This document shows positions 1 through 5,067 of a stretch of 7,097 bases of DNA, piece after piece. The stretch's first letter is position 1; every line of letters begins with the position of its first letter. The stretch is taken from NCBI GenBank assembly GCA_031255495.1, contig JAIRSK010000058.1, positions 1 through 7,097 on the forward strand, in the 5' to 3' direction. The position numbers and the translations under genes are program-made. The stretch is from Endomicrobiellum devescovinae (GTDB lineage Bacteria > Elusimicrobiota > Endomicrobiia > Endomicrobiales > Endomicrobiaceae). The notes beneath the pieces were generated by a model. The model worked only from the letters and a program-made list of their open reading frames with translations, was not told the DNA's origin and did not search any database.

Positions 1-1
1 A

Positions 2-889
2 CTGCAAAAGTATAGAGGTAGAAAAGATAGGAATGAAAGTGATTATACAGAAGTAAAATGGTGTTTAGAACGTATTATTAAACAAATAAGAGAGCAAAAA
101 AAGGAAATAGAAATAAAAATAAAAGCGTGTTTATATAGAGAGGAAAAGTTTGTATTTATAAAAGGGAATTTTGTTGATTTTAGCAGAATGGTATTAAACT
201 TAGTAAGCAATGGGATAGAATCAGTAGGAGGAAAGAAAGCAGATATAGGAATAAGTTATGAAGTAAAAGGAGAAGAAGTAGAAATAAGAGTGAAAGATAA
301 TGGGAAAGGAATGCCCAAAGAGATGGCAGAGAAGTTGATGAAAGGGGAGAAAGTAGGAACAAGTAAAAAGAGTGGTCATGGATTAGGAATGGAGCAAGTG
401 CAAAGTGTATTAAAAGCGATTAAAGGACAAATGAGGATAGAGTCTAAAGAAAAAGTTGGTACAGAGATTATACTAACATTCACTAAAGCAGAGAAGCCAA
501 GATGGTTTGCAGACAAGATAGAGATAAAGAAGGGAGAAGAGGTAGTAATAGTAGATGATGAAGAGTTAATGCAAGAAGTATGGAAAGAGAAACTGAAGAA
601 GCATGAAAAAGAGATAAGAATAAAGTTCTTTAAGGAAGGGAAAGAAGCGTTAAAATATTTAAAGTCACTACAAGAAAGAGAAAAAGAGAAAGTATTTTTA
701 ATAGCAGATTATGAATTGAAAGAAGATATAAACGGAATAGATGTAATAGAAGAAGCAGGGATGAAAGAAAGGCATGTGCTAGTAACCAACATGTATTTGG
801 GAGAGATAAAAGATTTTAGTAGAAAAAGTGAGTATCTTAAAATGTTTCATAAAACACAGCTCAATAACGTAAGGGTAAAAGTAAACTGA
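2..889 (+). CDS. Hybrid sensor histidine kinase, HATPase plus C-terminal receiver domain (5' partial)
   Basis: C-terminal part of a two-component sensor kinase that would autophosphorylate using ATP and pass the phosphate to its own receiver. The frame is open from base 2 through the ATG at 188, and the 62 residues before that ATG continue smoothly into the kinase fold, so 188 is not the start; the gene begins off the left edge. Numbering from Met188: N-box NLVSN (4-8), G1 box DNGKG (37-41), G2 box GHGLGM (63-68). A linker of about 45 residues leads to a receiver domain with the acidic pair D123/D124, phospho-acceptor Asp D174 (in IADYEL), T200 and K222 (FHKTQ). The phosphorylated His is not in the window. 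Arg codons are almost all AGA/AGG (14 of 15), unlike argD (9 of 15). The sensed signal and any sensory domain are unknown. The HATPase and receiver calls are firm. Confidence 0.9.
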   Translation: MQKYRGRKDRNESDYTEVKWCLERIIKQIREQKKEIEIKIKACLYREEKFVFIKGNFVDFSRMVLNLVSNGIESVGGKKADIGISYEVKGEEVEIRVKDNGKGMPKEMAEKLMKGEKVGTSKKSGHGLGMEQVQSVLKAIKGQMRIESKEKVGTEIILTFTKAEKPRWFADKIEIKKGEEVVIVDDEELMQEVWKEKLKKHEKEIRIKFFKEGKEALKYLKSLQEREKEKVFLIADYELKEDINGIDVIEEAGMKERHVLVTNMYLGEIKDFSRKSEYLKMFHKTQLNNVRVKVN

Positions 890-970
890 CAACAAGAAAA
901 AGTAATAATAAAAGATTTAATTTTAAGGTTTTTTAGCTGGATATATTATTCTACCCAATAAACTCAGTAA

Positions 971-1007
971 CAACGACTAGAATAAGATTAGTTTATTCTA
1001 GTCGTTG
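971..1007. terminator. Perfect 15-bp hairpin between convergent genes, likely bidirectional terminator
   Basis: The arm CAACGACTAGAATAA (971-985) is perfectly complementary to 993-1007, with a 7-nt loop. It lies between the stop of the histidine kinase (889) and the end of the minus-strand gene (1018), where a shared terminator is expected. There is no strong U tract on either side (ATTTG follows on the plus strand), so it may instead be a 3'-end stabilising hairpin. The stem is seen directly; the function is inferred. Confidence 0.65.
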
Positions 1008-1017
1008 ATTTGCACGG

Positions 1018-1431
1018 TTAATTAGCTCCCCATAGTTTCTTCCAGCTTGATTTCATGACGTTAAACATTACATGGTCAGCATAGTAATCAAAAGCAGTAA
1101 TACTTCCTACTATGAGTCCATGAATAAAAACATATGGCAGCGCTAGTAGATGACCAACGCCTAAAATTCCAATACCACAATGTCTGAAACCAGCAACTAC
1201 ATGAGCTCCTAATCCTCCAAATCCAGTGGCAATAAGCCTATACCCAGCATATGTAGTTATACCCAAACCAGCCCATCTCATTCCATTAGTTATCTCTATT
1301 TTAGGTATATTTATACTCCAATTATTGTCCCCTTGTTGGGATTGAAAAGGGAGAATAGAATATCCATTAGAAGAAGCAGAGAATAACAAACCAAGACAGA
1401 GAACTGCAGTAATAAATTTTTTCATTTTCAT
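1018..1431 (-). CDS. Small exported Gly-rich hydrophobic protein, unrecognised
   Basis: A 137-residue protein of unknown function. The N-terminus (MKMKKF, then a hydrophobic run to about residue 20) is a Sec-type signal peptide, with cleavage plausible around SASSNGYS (18-25). A short polar stretch with Gln, Asn and Asp follows (about 29-50), then a Gly-, His- and aromatic-rich hydrophobic region (about 52-115) that could form one or two membrane segments, and a Lys/Trp-rich tail. The start at 1431 is supported by a strong SD, AGGAGGTGA on the minus strand (1438-1446). A second in-frame ATG two codons later (1425) is less well placed. It lies 45 bp downstream of the lipoprotein gene on the same strand and is probably co-transcribed with it. 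Both products are directed to the envelope, so a shared surface role is possible but unproven. Confidence 0.7.
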   Translation of the reverse strand: MKMKKFITAVLCLGLLFSASSNGYSILPFQSQQGDNNWSINIPKIEITNGMRWAGLGITTYAGYRLIATGFGGLGAHVVAGFRHCGIGILGVGHLLALPYVFIHGLIVGSITAFDYYADHVMFNVMKSSWKKLWGAN

Positions 1432-1437
1432 AATTTT

Positions 1438-1446
1438 TCACCTCCT
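1438..1446 (-). promoter_or_regulatory. Strong Shine-Dalgarno site of the 1018-1431 gene
   Basis: On the minus strand it reads AGGAGGTGA, a near-full match to the anti-SD of 16S rRNA, ending about 6 nt before the ATG at 1431. It fixes that start and suggests efficient translation even if transcription comes from the upstream lipoprotein gene. Confidence 0.8.
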
Positions 1447-1476
1447 TTTTTGTTTATAATCTCAAAAACCTAAAAT

Positions 1477-2079
1477 CTAGTGTATGTTTCTGAGTTGTGA
1501 GATAGTCTCATTAAGACTAGTAACAAGTTCATCAATAGTATTGCTTAAATAAATGGATTGGGTTATATTAATTAGTACGGGGTCATCAGTACAGAAAGTG
1601 CTCAATACGCTGTTAGCGGTAGATAGGGCAGTCATACATTCCTCCATCTTTGAAATTACACTAGAAATTGTAGATGGGCAGACAGAGATTCCTTGAAAAT
1701 TTAAAGTATTAGAGCCGTCATTAGTGTTATTACATAATATAATGATAGCTTCACTGATAAAAGAAGGCAAAGCGTCAAAGCTTTGTCTAAGATCCTGTGC
1801 AAGTGGTGATTGCAGAGTTAGATCAGGATAATACTGTGAAACAAAGGTATTAGCATCATTCGTAAGATTAGTAATCCTGCCATCCAAATCCCTGAAAACA
1901 GCAGGAACCTCATGTGCAGAAGTAGCTGCACTACTATCTATAGGTGTAGATGACGGACTAGAAGAAGTTCTATCAAGAGCTTTATCTCTGACTTTAGCTA
2001 TCTCATCTTTAGAACAGGATGTTAAAAAGATGACAGTAATAAAAATGGTAAAGAATATTAAAAAGTTTCTCTTGTTCAT
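1477..2079 (-). CDS. Predicted lipoprotein, unrecognised, four cysteines in the mature domain
   Basis: A 200-residue protein of unknown function. A positively charged start (MNKRN) and hydrophobic segment end in the lipobox LTSC, with the lipidated Cys at 22, so it is probably anchored in a membrane after signal peptidase II processing. A charged stretch and a low-complexity Ser/Thr/Ala/Pro linker (about 38-58) precede a mostly helical-looking domain (about 60-200). Four further cysteines (C116, C134, C148, C163) could form two disulfides outside the cytoplasm. The start at 2079 has a good SD, AAGGAG (2086-2091, minus strand). It is the first gene of a two-gene minus-strand unit. The 11-nt segment running from the SD to the start codon has a perfect complement upstream (see 2080-2159). 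No family is recognised; the lipoprotein call itself is firm. Confidence 0.75.
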   Translation of the reverse strand: MNKRNFLIFFTIFITVIFLTSCSKDEIAKVRDKALDRTSSSPSSTPIDSSAATSAHEVPAVFRDLDGRITNLTNDANTFVSQYYPDLTLQSPLAQDLRQSFDALPSFISEAIIILCNNTNDGSNTLNFQGISVCPSTISSVISKMEECMTALSTANSVLSTFCTDDPVLINITQSIYLSNTIDELVTSLNETISQLRNIH

Positions 2080-2159
2080 TTTTTACTCCTTATTTAATTT
2101 ATGTAATAAATAAAAAATTTGATAGATAATTAAAGAAAAACAGAAGATAGGAGTAAAAA
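2080..2159 (-). promoter_or_regulatory. Inverted repeat that can pair with the lipoprotein ribosome-binding site
   Basis: Plus-strand TTTTTACTCCT (2080-2090) and AGGAGTAAAAA (2149-2159) are perfect 11-nt inverted copies. In the minus-strand leader, the upstream copy would pair with the Shine-Dalgarno segment just before the ATG at 2079, enclosing a 58-nt AT-rich loop. This could hold translation off until the pairing is disturbed. It matters only if transcription starts upstream of about 2160 on that strand, which is not shown. Confidence 0.4.
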
Positions 2160-2208
2160 TTAACTAGGGGGGCGAGGGTAAGACGGCTTTTTATAAACAA
2201 AATTATTG

Positions 2209-2214
2209 TATAAT
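2209..2214 (+). promoter_or_regulatory. Candidate -10 box (TATAAT) for the rsmD operon
   Basis: A consensus TATAAT lies 37 nt upstream of GTG 2251, placing a start of transcription near 2221. No good -35 box is seen at the usual distance. The sequence is AT-rich and partly symmetric, so a divergent promoter for the minus-strand lipoprotein gene could overlap it. If used, it excludes the in-frame TTG at 2206 as the rsmD start. Confidence 0.4.
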
Positions 2215-2250
2215 TACAGCACAGAATTTCGTAAGTTTTTGGAGAAAAGA

Positions 2251-2835
2251 GTGAGCTTGAAAGTTATTGCAGGTACAGCTAGAGGAAGATTGTTGAAAAC
2301 TCTGCCTCAAGACGATTTGTCTATACGTCCTATGCTTGGCAGAATGAAAAAATCAATTTTTGACATAATACAATTTAAAGTCCCCAATTCAAATTTTATA
2401 GATTTATTTGCGGGCGTTGGATCTGTTGGCATAGAGGCTCTTTCAAGAGGAGCAAAAAAAGTTACTTTTGCAGAACTTAGCAATGTATCGTTATCGCTTA
2501 TTAAACACAATGTAAACATGCTTGGTTTTAACGACAGAGCAAAAATTATTAAATGTGACATTATAAAAGACTTTACTTTGTTGCAAGATAAATACGATAT
2601 AGTTTTTATGGGACATCCTTATAAAGACAGCGACAAAAAAGCTTTGGCTCTCACTAATCCTGTGTTGAAGAATATTTTAAAATACGATATTCTAAAAGCC
2701 GATTCTGTTCTTATAGCTCAAAAACACATAAAAGAGCCTGTTGGCGAAGTGGCAGGTTTAGAATGTTTTAGAGTAGAAAAGTACGGAGACACCGTTATCT
2801 CTTTTTATAAACGTAAACTTTTAGGAAAAATATGA
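2251..2835 (+). CDS. rsmD: 16S rRNA (guanine966-N2)-methyltransferase RsmD, atypical catalytic motif
   Basis: The family transfers a methyl group from S-adenosylmethionine to N2 of G966 in 16S rRNA during 30S assembly in the cytoplasm. The 194 residues match the usual length. Typical features are the start VIAGTARGR (5-13), the RPMLGRMKKSIFDII region (26-40), and SAM motif I DLFAGVGSVG (51-60) followed by IEALSRGA. The catalytic position, normally D/N-P-P-Y, reads G121-H-P-Y124 (2611-2622), losing the polar residue that contacts the target amino group. GTG 2251 is chosen because GGAG (2241-2244) lies 6 nt upstream and the protein then starts just before the conserved VIAG. The frame extends back to TTG 2206, but that overlaps the likely -10 box. 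The stop overlaps the next gene's ATG by 4 nt. Family assignment is firm; activity is uncertain because of the motif change. Confidence 0.88.
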   Translation: MSLKVIAGTARGRLLKTLPQDDLSIRPMLGRMKKSIFDIIQFKVPNSNFIDLFAGVGSVGIEALSRGAKKVTFAELSNVSLSLIKHNVNMLGFNDRAKIIKCDIIKDFTLLQDKYDIVFMGHPYKDSDKKALALTNPVLKNILKYDILKADSVLIAQKHIKEPVGEVAGLECFRVEKYGDTVISFYKRKLLGKI

Positions 2836-3575
2836 TCAGGCAAGAATTTAAGATAAGTTATTCCAGAGTAAATACATATTTATTTTGTCCGTACAAGTAT
2901 AAACTTGTATATTTGGACAATTTTCATATTTCTGTAAATTCAGACATTACTTTTGGACATATTATTCATAAAACGCTTGAACAGTTCCATGGCGGTGGAG
3001 ACCAGTCTCGCGACGCCTTGTTTGAGTGTTACGACAATGCATGGAAAAACGACGGGTTTAAAGATCCCCAACAGATTTTTGAATATTATCGTCGCGGAAA
3101 TCAAATGCTTGAGAATTATTACATATCTTTTTGTGAGGCAAAGCCTGAAGTTTTATATGTTGAAAAACCCTTTGACACAAATATAGGAAAGTATAAATTT
3201 GTGGGAATCATTGATAGAATAGACAAACACCCCGACGGCACATACGAAGTTATGGATTATAAAACACATGTCCAAATCTGGGAACAAGAACGCGTTGATA
3301 AAGATTTGCAGTTGACTTTTTACGCTTATGCATGCAAGAACATTCTTGGGTTTAATCCTGATAAAATATCCGTTTATTTCTTGTCGGAAAATAAAAAGGT
3401 TTATACAAAAAGAACTCAAGATGATATAAATAATGCTATAAATACGGCAATTGATATTGCAGAAAAAATAGCTGCAGAAAATTTTGATCCTGATTTGTCA
3501 AAATGTTTTGTTTGTGATTTTAGATTTAAGTGTAAGCATTCTCAATATAGACAAGGCGAATCAAAGGCAGTATAG
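2832..3575 (+). CDS. PD-(D/E)XK nuclease, RecB/AddB/Cas4-like, with Fe-S cysteine signature
   Basis: A stand-alone 247-residue nuclease resembling the C-terminal domain of RecB/AddB and Cas4-type exonucleases. Seen: SYSRVNTYLFCPYKYK (9-24) with the first cysteine C19; GHIIH with H46; GIIDRID with metal-binding D128; DYK (142-144), the D/E-X-K core; QLTFYAYA (160-167), the Q-xxx-Y motif; and C-terminal C225-x2-C228-x5-C234. The four cysteines match the arrangement that holds a 4Fe-4S cluster in AddB and Cas4. No helicase domain or cas gene is nearby, so a general DNA end-processing or repair role is inferred. The ATG overlaps the rsmD stop (ATGA), showing translational coupling. The last codons and stop overlap a 12-bp repeat found again before argB. 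Biochemical partner and substrate are unknown. Confidence 0.85.
   Translation: MIRQEFKISYSRVNTYLFCPYKYKLVYLDNFHISVNSDITFGHIIHKTLEQFHGGGDQSRDALFECYDNAWKNDGFKDPQQIFEYYRRGNQMLENYYISFCEAKPEVLYVEKPFDTNIGKYKFVGIIDRIDKHPDGTYEVMDYKTHVQIWEQERVDKDLQLTFYAYACKNILGFNPDKISVYFLSENKKVYTKRTQDDINNAINTAIDIAEKIAAENFDPDLSKCFVCDFRFKCKHSQYRQGESKAV
3563..3574 (+). repeat. Left copy of 12-bp direct repeat flanking the toxin-antitoxin module
   Basis: AAAGGCAGTATA, identical to 4286-4297. This copy spans the last codons and stop of the nuclease gene. It is followed by TAGATATT (3573-3580), which also recurs at 4276-4283 just before the right copy. Confidence 0.7.
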
Positions 3576-3664
3576 ATATTAGAGCTATACAGAAATAGGC
3601 TCGGTAACAATAATAGCTGCTTTCAATTAAAAATCGCATTTTAATCGTTTTAAATCCGTATAAA

Positions 3665-3670
3665 TATAAT
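3665..3670 (+). promoter_or_regulatory. Candidate -10 box (TATAAT) in the nuclease/toxin gap
   Basis: A consensus TATAAT in the stop-rich stretch 3576-3711, with only a weak -35 (TTAATC, 18 nt upstream). It could be the old promoter of the toxin-antitoxin module and now also serve argB. Nothing else convincing is seen in 3576-3711. Confidence 0.3.
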
Positions 3671-3711
3671 TATTAAAATTTTTGAAACTTAAAAGTAACA
3701 TTGATGTTTGA

Positions 3712-3939
3712 CAAGTTTTATCAGGAAATACCTCAAATTGTAAGTCGGTTGGTAAAGGCATAAGTGAGATTAGAATAAATTATCAAAAAGGTTACAGAGT
3801 TTATTATACTGTCTTGCATGATAATACAATACTTCTTTTGTTGGCAGACGGTAACAAAAGCGGCAATCAAAAAAAACAACAAAAAGATATTATGTTGGCA
3901 ATAGAAATTAGAGATTACCTTAAATCAAAGCGGGGAAAT
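3712..3939 (+). pseudogene. Remnant of HigB/RelE-type toxin, N-terminus lost
   Basis: This frame encodes about 76 residues resembling the C-terminal two thirds of small RelE/ParE-superfamily toxins of the HigB-like 'addiction module killer' group. Key segments are SGNTSNCKSVGKGISEIRI, then GYRVYYT, LLLLADGNKS and QKDIMLAIEIRDYL, in family order. An in-frame TGA lies at 3709-3711, and no usable start exists between it and TTG 3814, so the 30 to 40 N-terminal residues are missing. A few upstream codons (about 3670-3708) may be remains of the N-terminus. No toxin stop codon precedes the antitoxin: the frame runs straight into it. A functional ribonuclease toxin is unlikely. The family is inferred from motif order only. 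Confidence 0.75.
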
Positions 3940-4278
3940 ATGAGAAAAGAAAAAATAGATAAAAAAGATTGGCATATAGAAAACGAAACTTTTAGAGAAC
4001 ACTTCGCTAAAATTTTAAAAGAAAATCCTAAAAGAATAAAATCTTTTAAGACTCGTGTTGTAAAAGGCTATAACGAAACAAAAGACTTAGCTGCTTTTTT
4101 GGAAAATTTAAAAATTATCGCTATAGCAGAAGCTAAGACTAGCGAAATAGCTAAAGAGAGAAAAATGAAAAGACCAAATGTCTATCGTATTTTGTCAAAA
4201 GACAGCAATCCGTCTTTTGCAAACTTGTCGGCTATTGCACGCAATCTTGGTTTTGATTTTGTTGTTAAGGTTGCTTAG
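3940..4278 (+). CDS. HigA-like helix-turn-helix antitoxin, apparently intact
   Basis: A 112-residue protein resembling the DNA-binding antitoxins that pair with HigB-like toxins; these bind the toxin and repress their own promoter. The N-terminal half (about 1-45) is charged and helical, probably the toxin-binding part. TKDLAAFLENL (47-57) leads into a helix-turn-helix (about 66-102) containing TSEIAKERKMKRPNVYRIL and the typical NPSFANLSAIARNLG. ATG 3940 is chosen because it matches the expected start of the antitoxin, though the GGGGA before it is only 3 nt away. The frame stays open upstream into the toxin remnant, with ATG 3892 and TTG 3814 as alternatives, so a longer fused product of up to 154 residues is possible. 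It sits between the nuclease gene and argB on the same strand. With its toxin broken, it may survive as an orphan regulator. Confidence 0.72.
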   Translation: MRKEKIDKKDWHIENETFREHFAKILKENPKRIKSFKTRVVKGYNETKDLAAFLENLKIIAIAEAKTSEIAKERKMKRPNVYRILSKDSNPSFANLSAIARNLGFDFVVKVA

Positions 4279-4285
4279 ATATTTT

Positions 4286-4297
4286 AAAGGCAGTATA
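4286..4297 (+). repeat. Right copy of 12-bp direct repeat flanking the toxin-antitoxin module
   Basis: AAAGGCAGTATA, identical to 3563-3574 and 723 bp from it. It lies 7 nt after the antitoxin stop and 20 nt before the argB start. Together the copies bracket the whole toxin-antitoxin remnant. Confidence 0.7.
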
Positions 4298-4317
4298 AAA
4301 ATATGGGAGCATGAAAA

Positions 4318-5067
4318 ATGAAGTCGCTGACAGTAGTAAAATTTGGCGGTAGTTTAACAAAAAATCCGAAAGCTCAAGCTAAATTTCTTAAAGAGCTTGC
4401 AGAAATTTCGCGAAGACGAAGATTTATTTTAGTTCACGGCGGCGGTCCGGAAATTAACGCTATGCTTGAGAAGTTTTTTGTTACAAGCAAATTCGTGAAT
4501 GGTTTAAGATATACAGATGCCGATACTCTTTCTGTTGTGGAGCTGGCATTAAGTGGCAAAGTAAACAGAATTCTTACAACGGAGCTTATTAAAAATGGAG
4601 CAAACGCAGTGGGTATTTCTGGCAAAGACGGTAAAAGTGTAATTTGCAAACAAGTTAAAGAGCTTGGTTTTGTAGGAGATCCTGTAAAAGTAAATAAAAA
4701 GCTGATAGAAGTTTTATTAAAGGCAGGATTTTTGCCCGTTGTAGCATCAATTGCTCAAGATGCTGTAGGAAACGTTATGAACGTTAACGCAGATACCCTA
4801 GCATCTTCTGTAGCATCGGCGTTCAAAGCAGAAAAATTAATATTTTTAACAAATGTTCCCGGCGTTTTTAATAAAAACAAAAAAATAATTAAAGAGATAA
4901 AAATAAAAGACGTTGACATTTTGATAAAAAGTGAAGCTATAACAGACGGTATGATTCCAAAAATTAAAGGATGTGTTAACTCTGTAAAAAAAGGCGTTAA
5001 AGAAGTTTGGATAGCTGATGGCGAAAGCGGAATAAAAAATATTAAAGGAACAGTAATAAAGAAATGA
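4318..5067 (+). CDS. argB: Acetylglutamate kinase
   Basis: Second enzyme of arginine synthesis: ATP phosphorylates N-acetylglutamate to N-acetylglutamyl-phosphate, in the cytoplasm. The 249 residues show the amino acid kinase fold with VVKFGGS (K8), HGGGPEIN (40-47), substrate-binding R64 in NGLRYTD, VGISGKDG (98-105), GFVGD (117-121), NVNADT (155-160, catalytic Asp D159), LTNVPGV (177-183) and ITDGMIPK (208-215, K215). All expected catalytic residues are present. The protein is about the length of the E. coli enzyme and lacks the N-terminal extension found in arginine-inhibited hexameric forms, so feedback inhibition through that helix is unlikely. The start at 4318 has GGGAG at 4305-4309, 8 nt upstream; ATG 4311 is in another frame and too close. 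The stop overlaps the argD ATG by 4 nt. Confidence 0.96.
   Translation: MKSLTVVKFGGSLTKNPKAQAKFLKELAEISRRRRFILVHGGGPEINAMLEKFFVTSKFVNGLRYTDADTLSVVELALSGKVNRILTTELIKNGANAVGISGKDGKSVICKQVKELGFVGDPVKVNKKLIEVLLKAGFLPVVASIAQDAVGNVMNVNADTLASSVASAFKAEKLIFLTNVPGVFNKNKKIIKEIKIKDVDILIKSEAITDGMIPKIKGCVNSVKKGVKEVWIADGESGIKNIKGTVIKK

Noticed and set aside
971..1007. Integron attC site
   Set aside because: The stem lacks the GTTRRRY/RYYYAAC core pair and the bulged bases of attC, and no integrase or cassette layout is seen.
2206..2250. Longer rsmD with TTG start at 2206
   Set aside because: The TTG overlaps a consensus -10 box, has no SD, and adds 15 residues not expected before the conserved VIAG start. 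GTG 2251 has GGAG 6 nt upstream.
3570..3590. Small hairpin GTATAG/CTATAC after the nuclease gene as a terminator
   Set aside because: Only 6 bp, AT-rich, 9-nt loop and no U tract; expected by chance in this composition.
3709..3711. In-frame TGA of the toxin as a recoded codon (Trp or Sec)
   Set aside because: The genes in the window end normally with TGA, TAG or TAA, no recoding structure is seen, and the upstream toxin sequence is also too short, so decay is simpler.
3704..3763. Short ATG frame (MFDKFYQEI...) as the toxin N-terminus
   Set aside because: It is in a different frame from the toxin, ends at TAA 3761-3763, and overlaps DNA that already matches the toxin in the other frame (SGNTSNCKSVGKG).
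4271..4299. Promoter for argB (TTGCTT, 17 nt, TATAAA)
   Set aside because: Transcription would start near 4306, inside the argB SD, leaving no usable ribosome site; the -35 is also poor.
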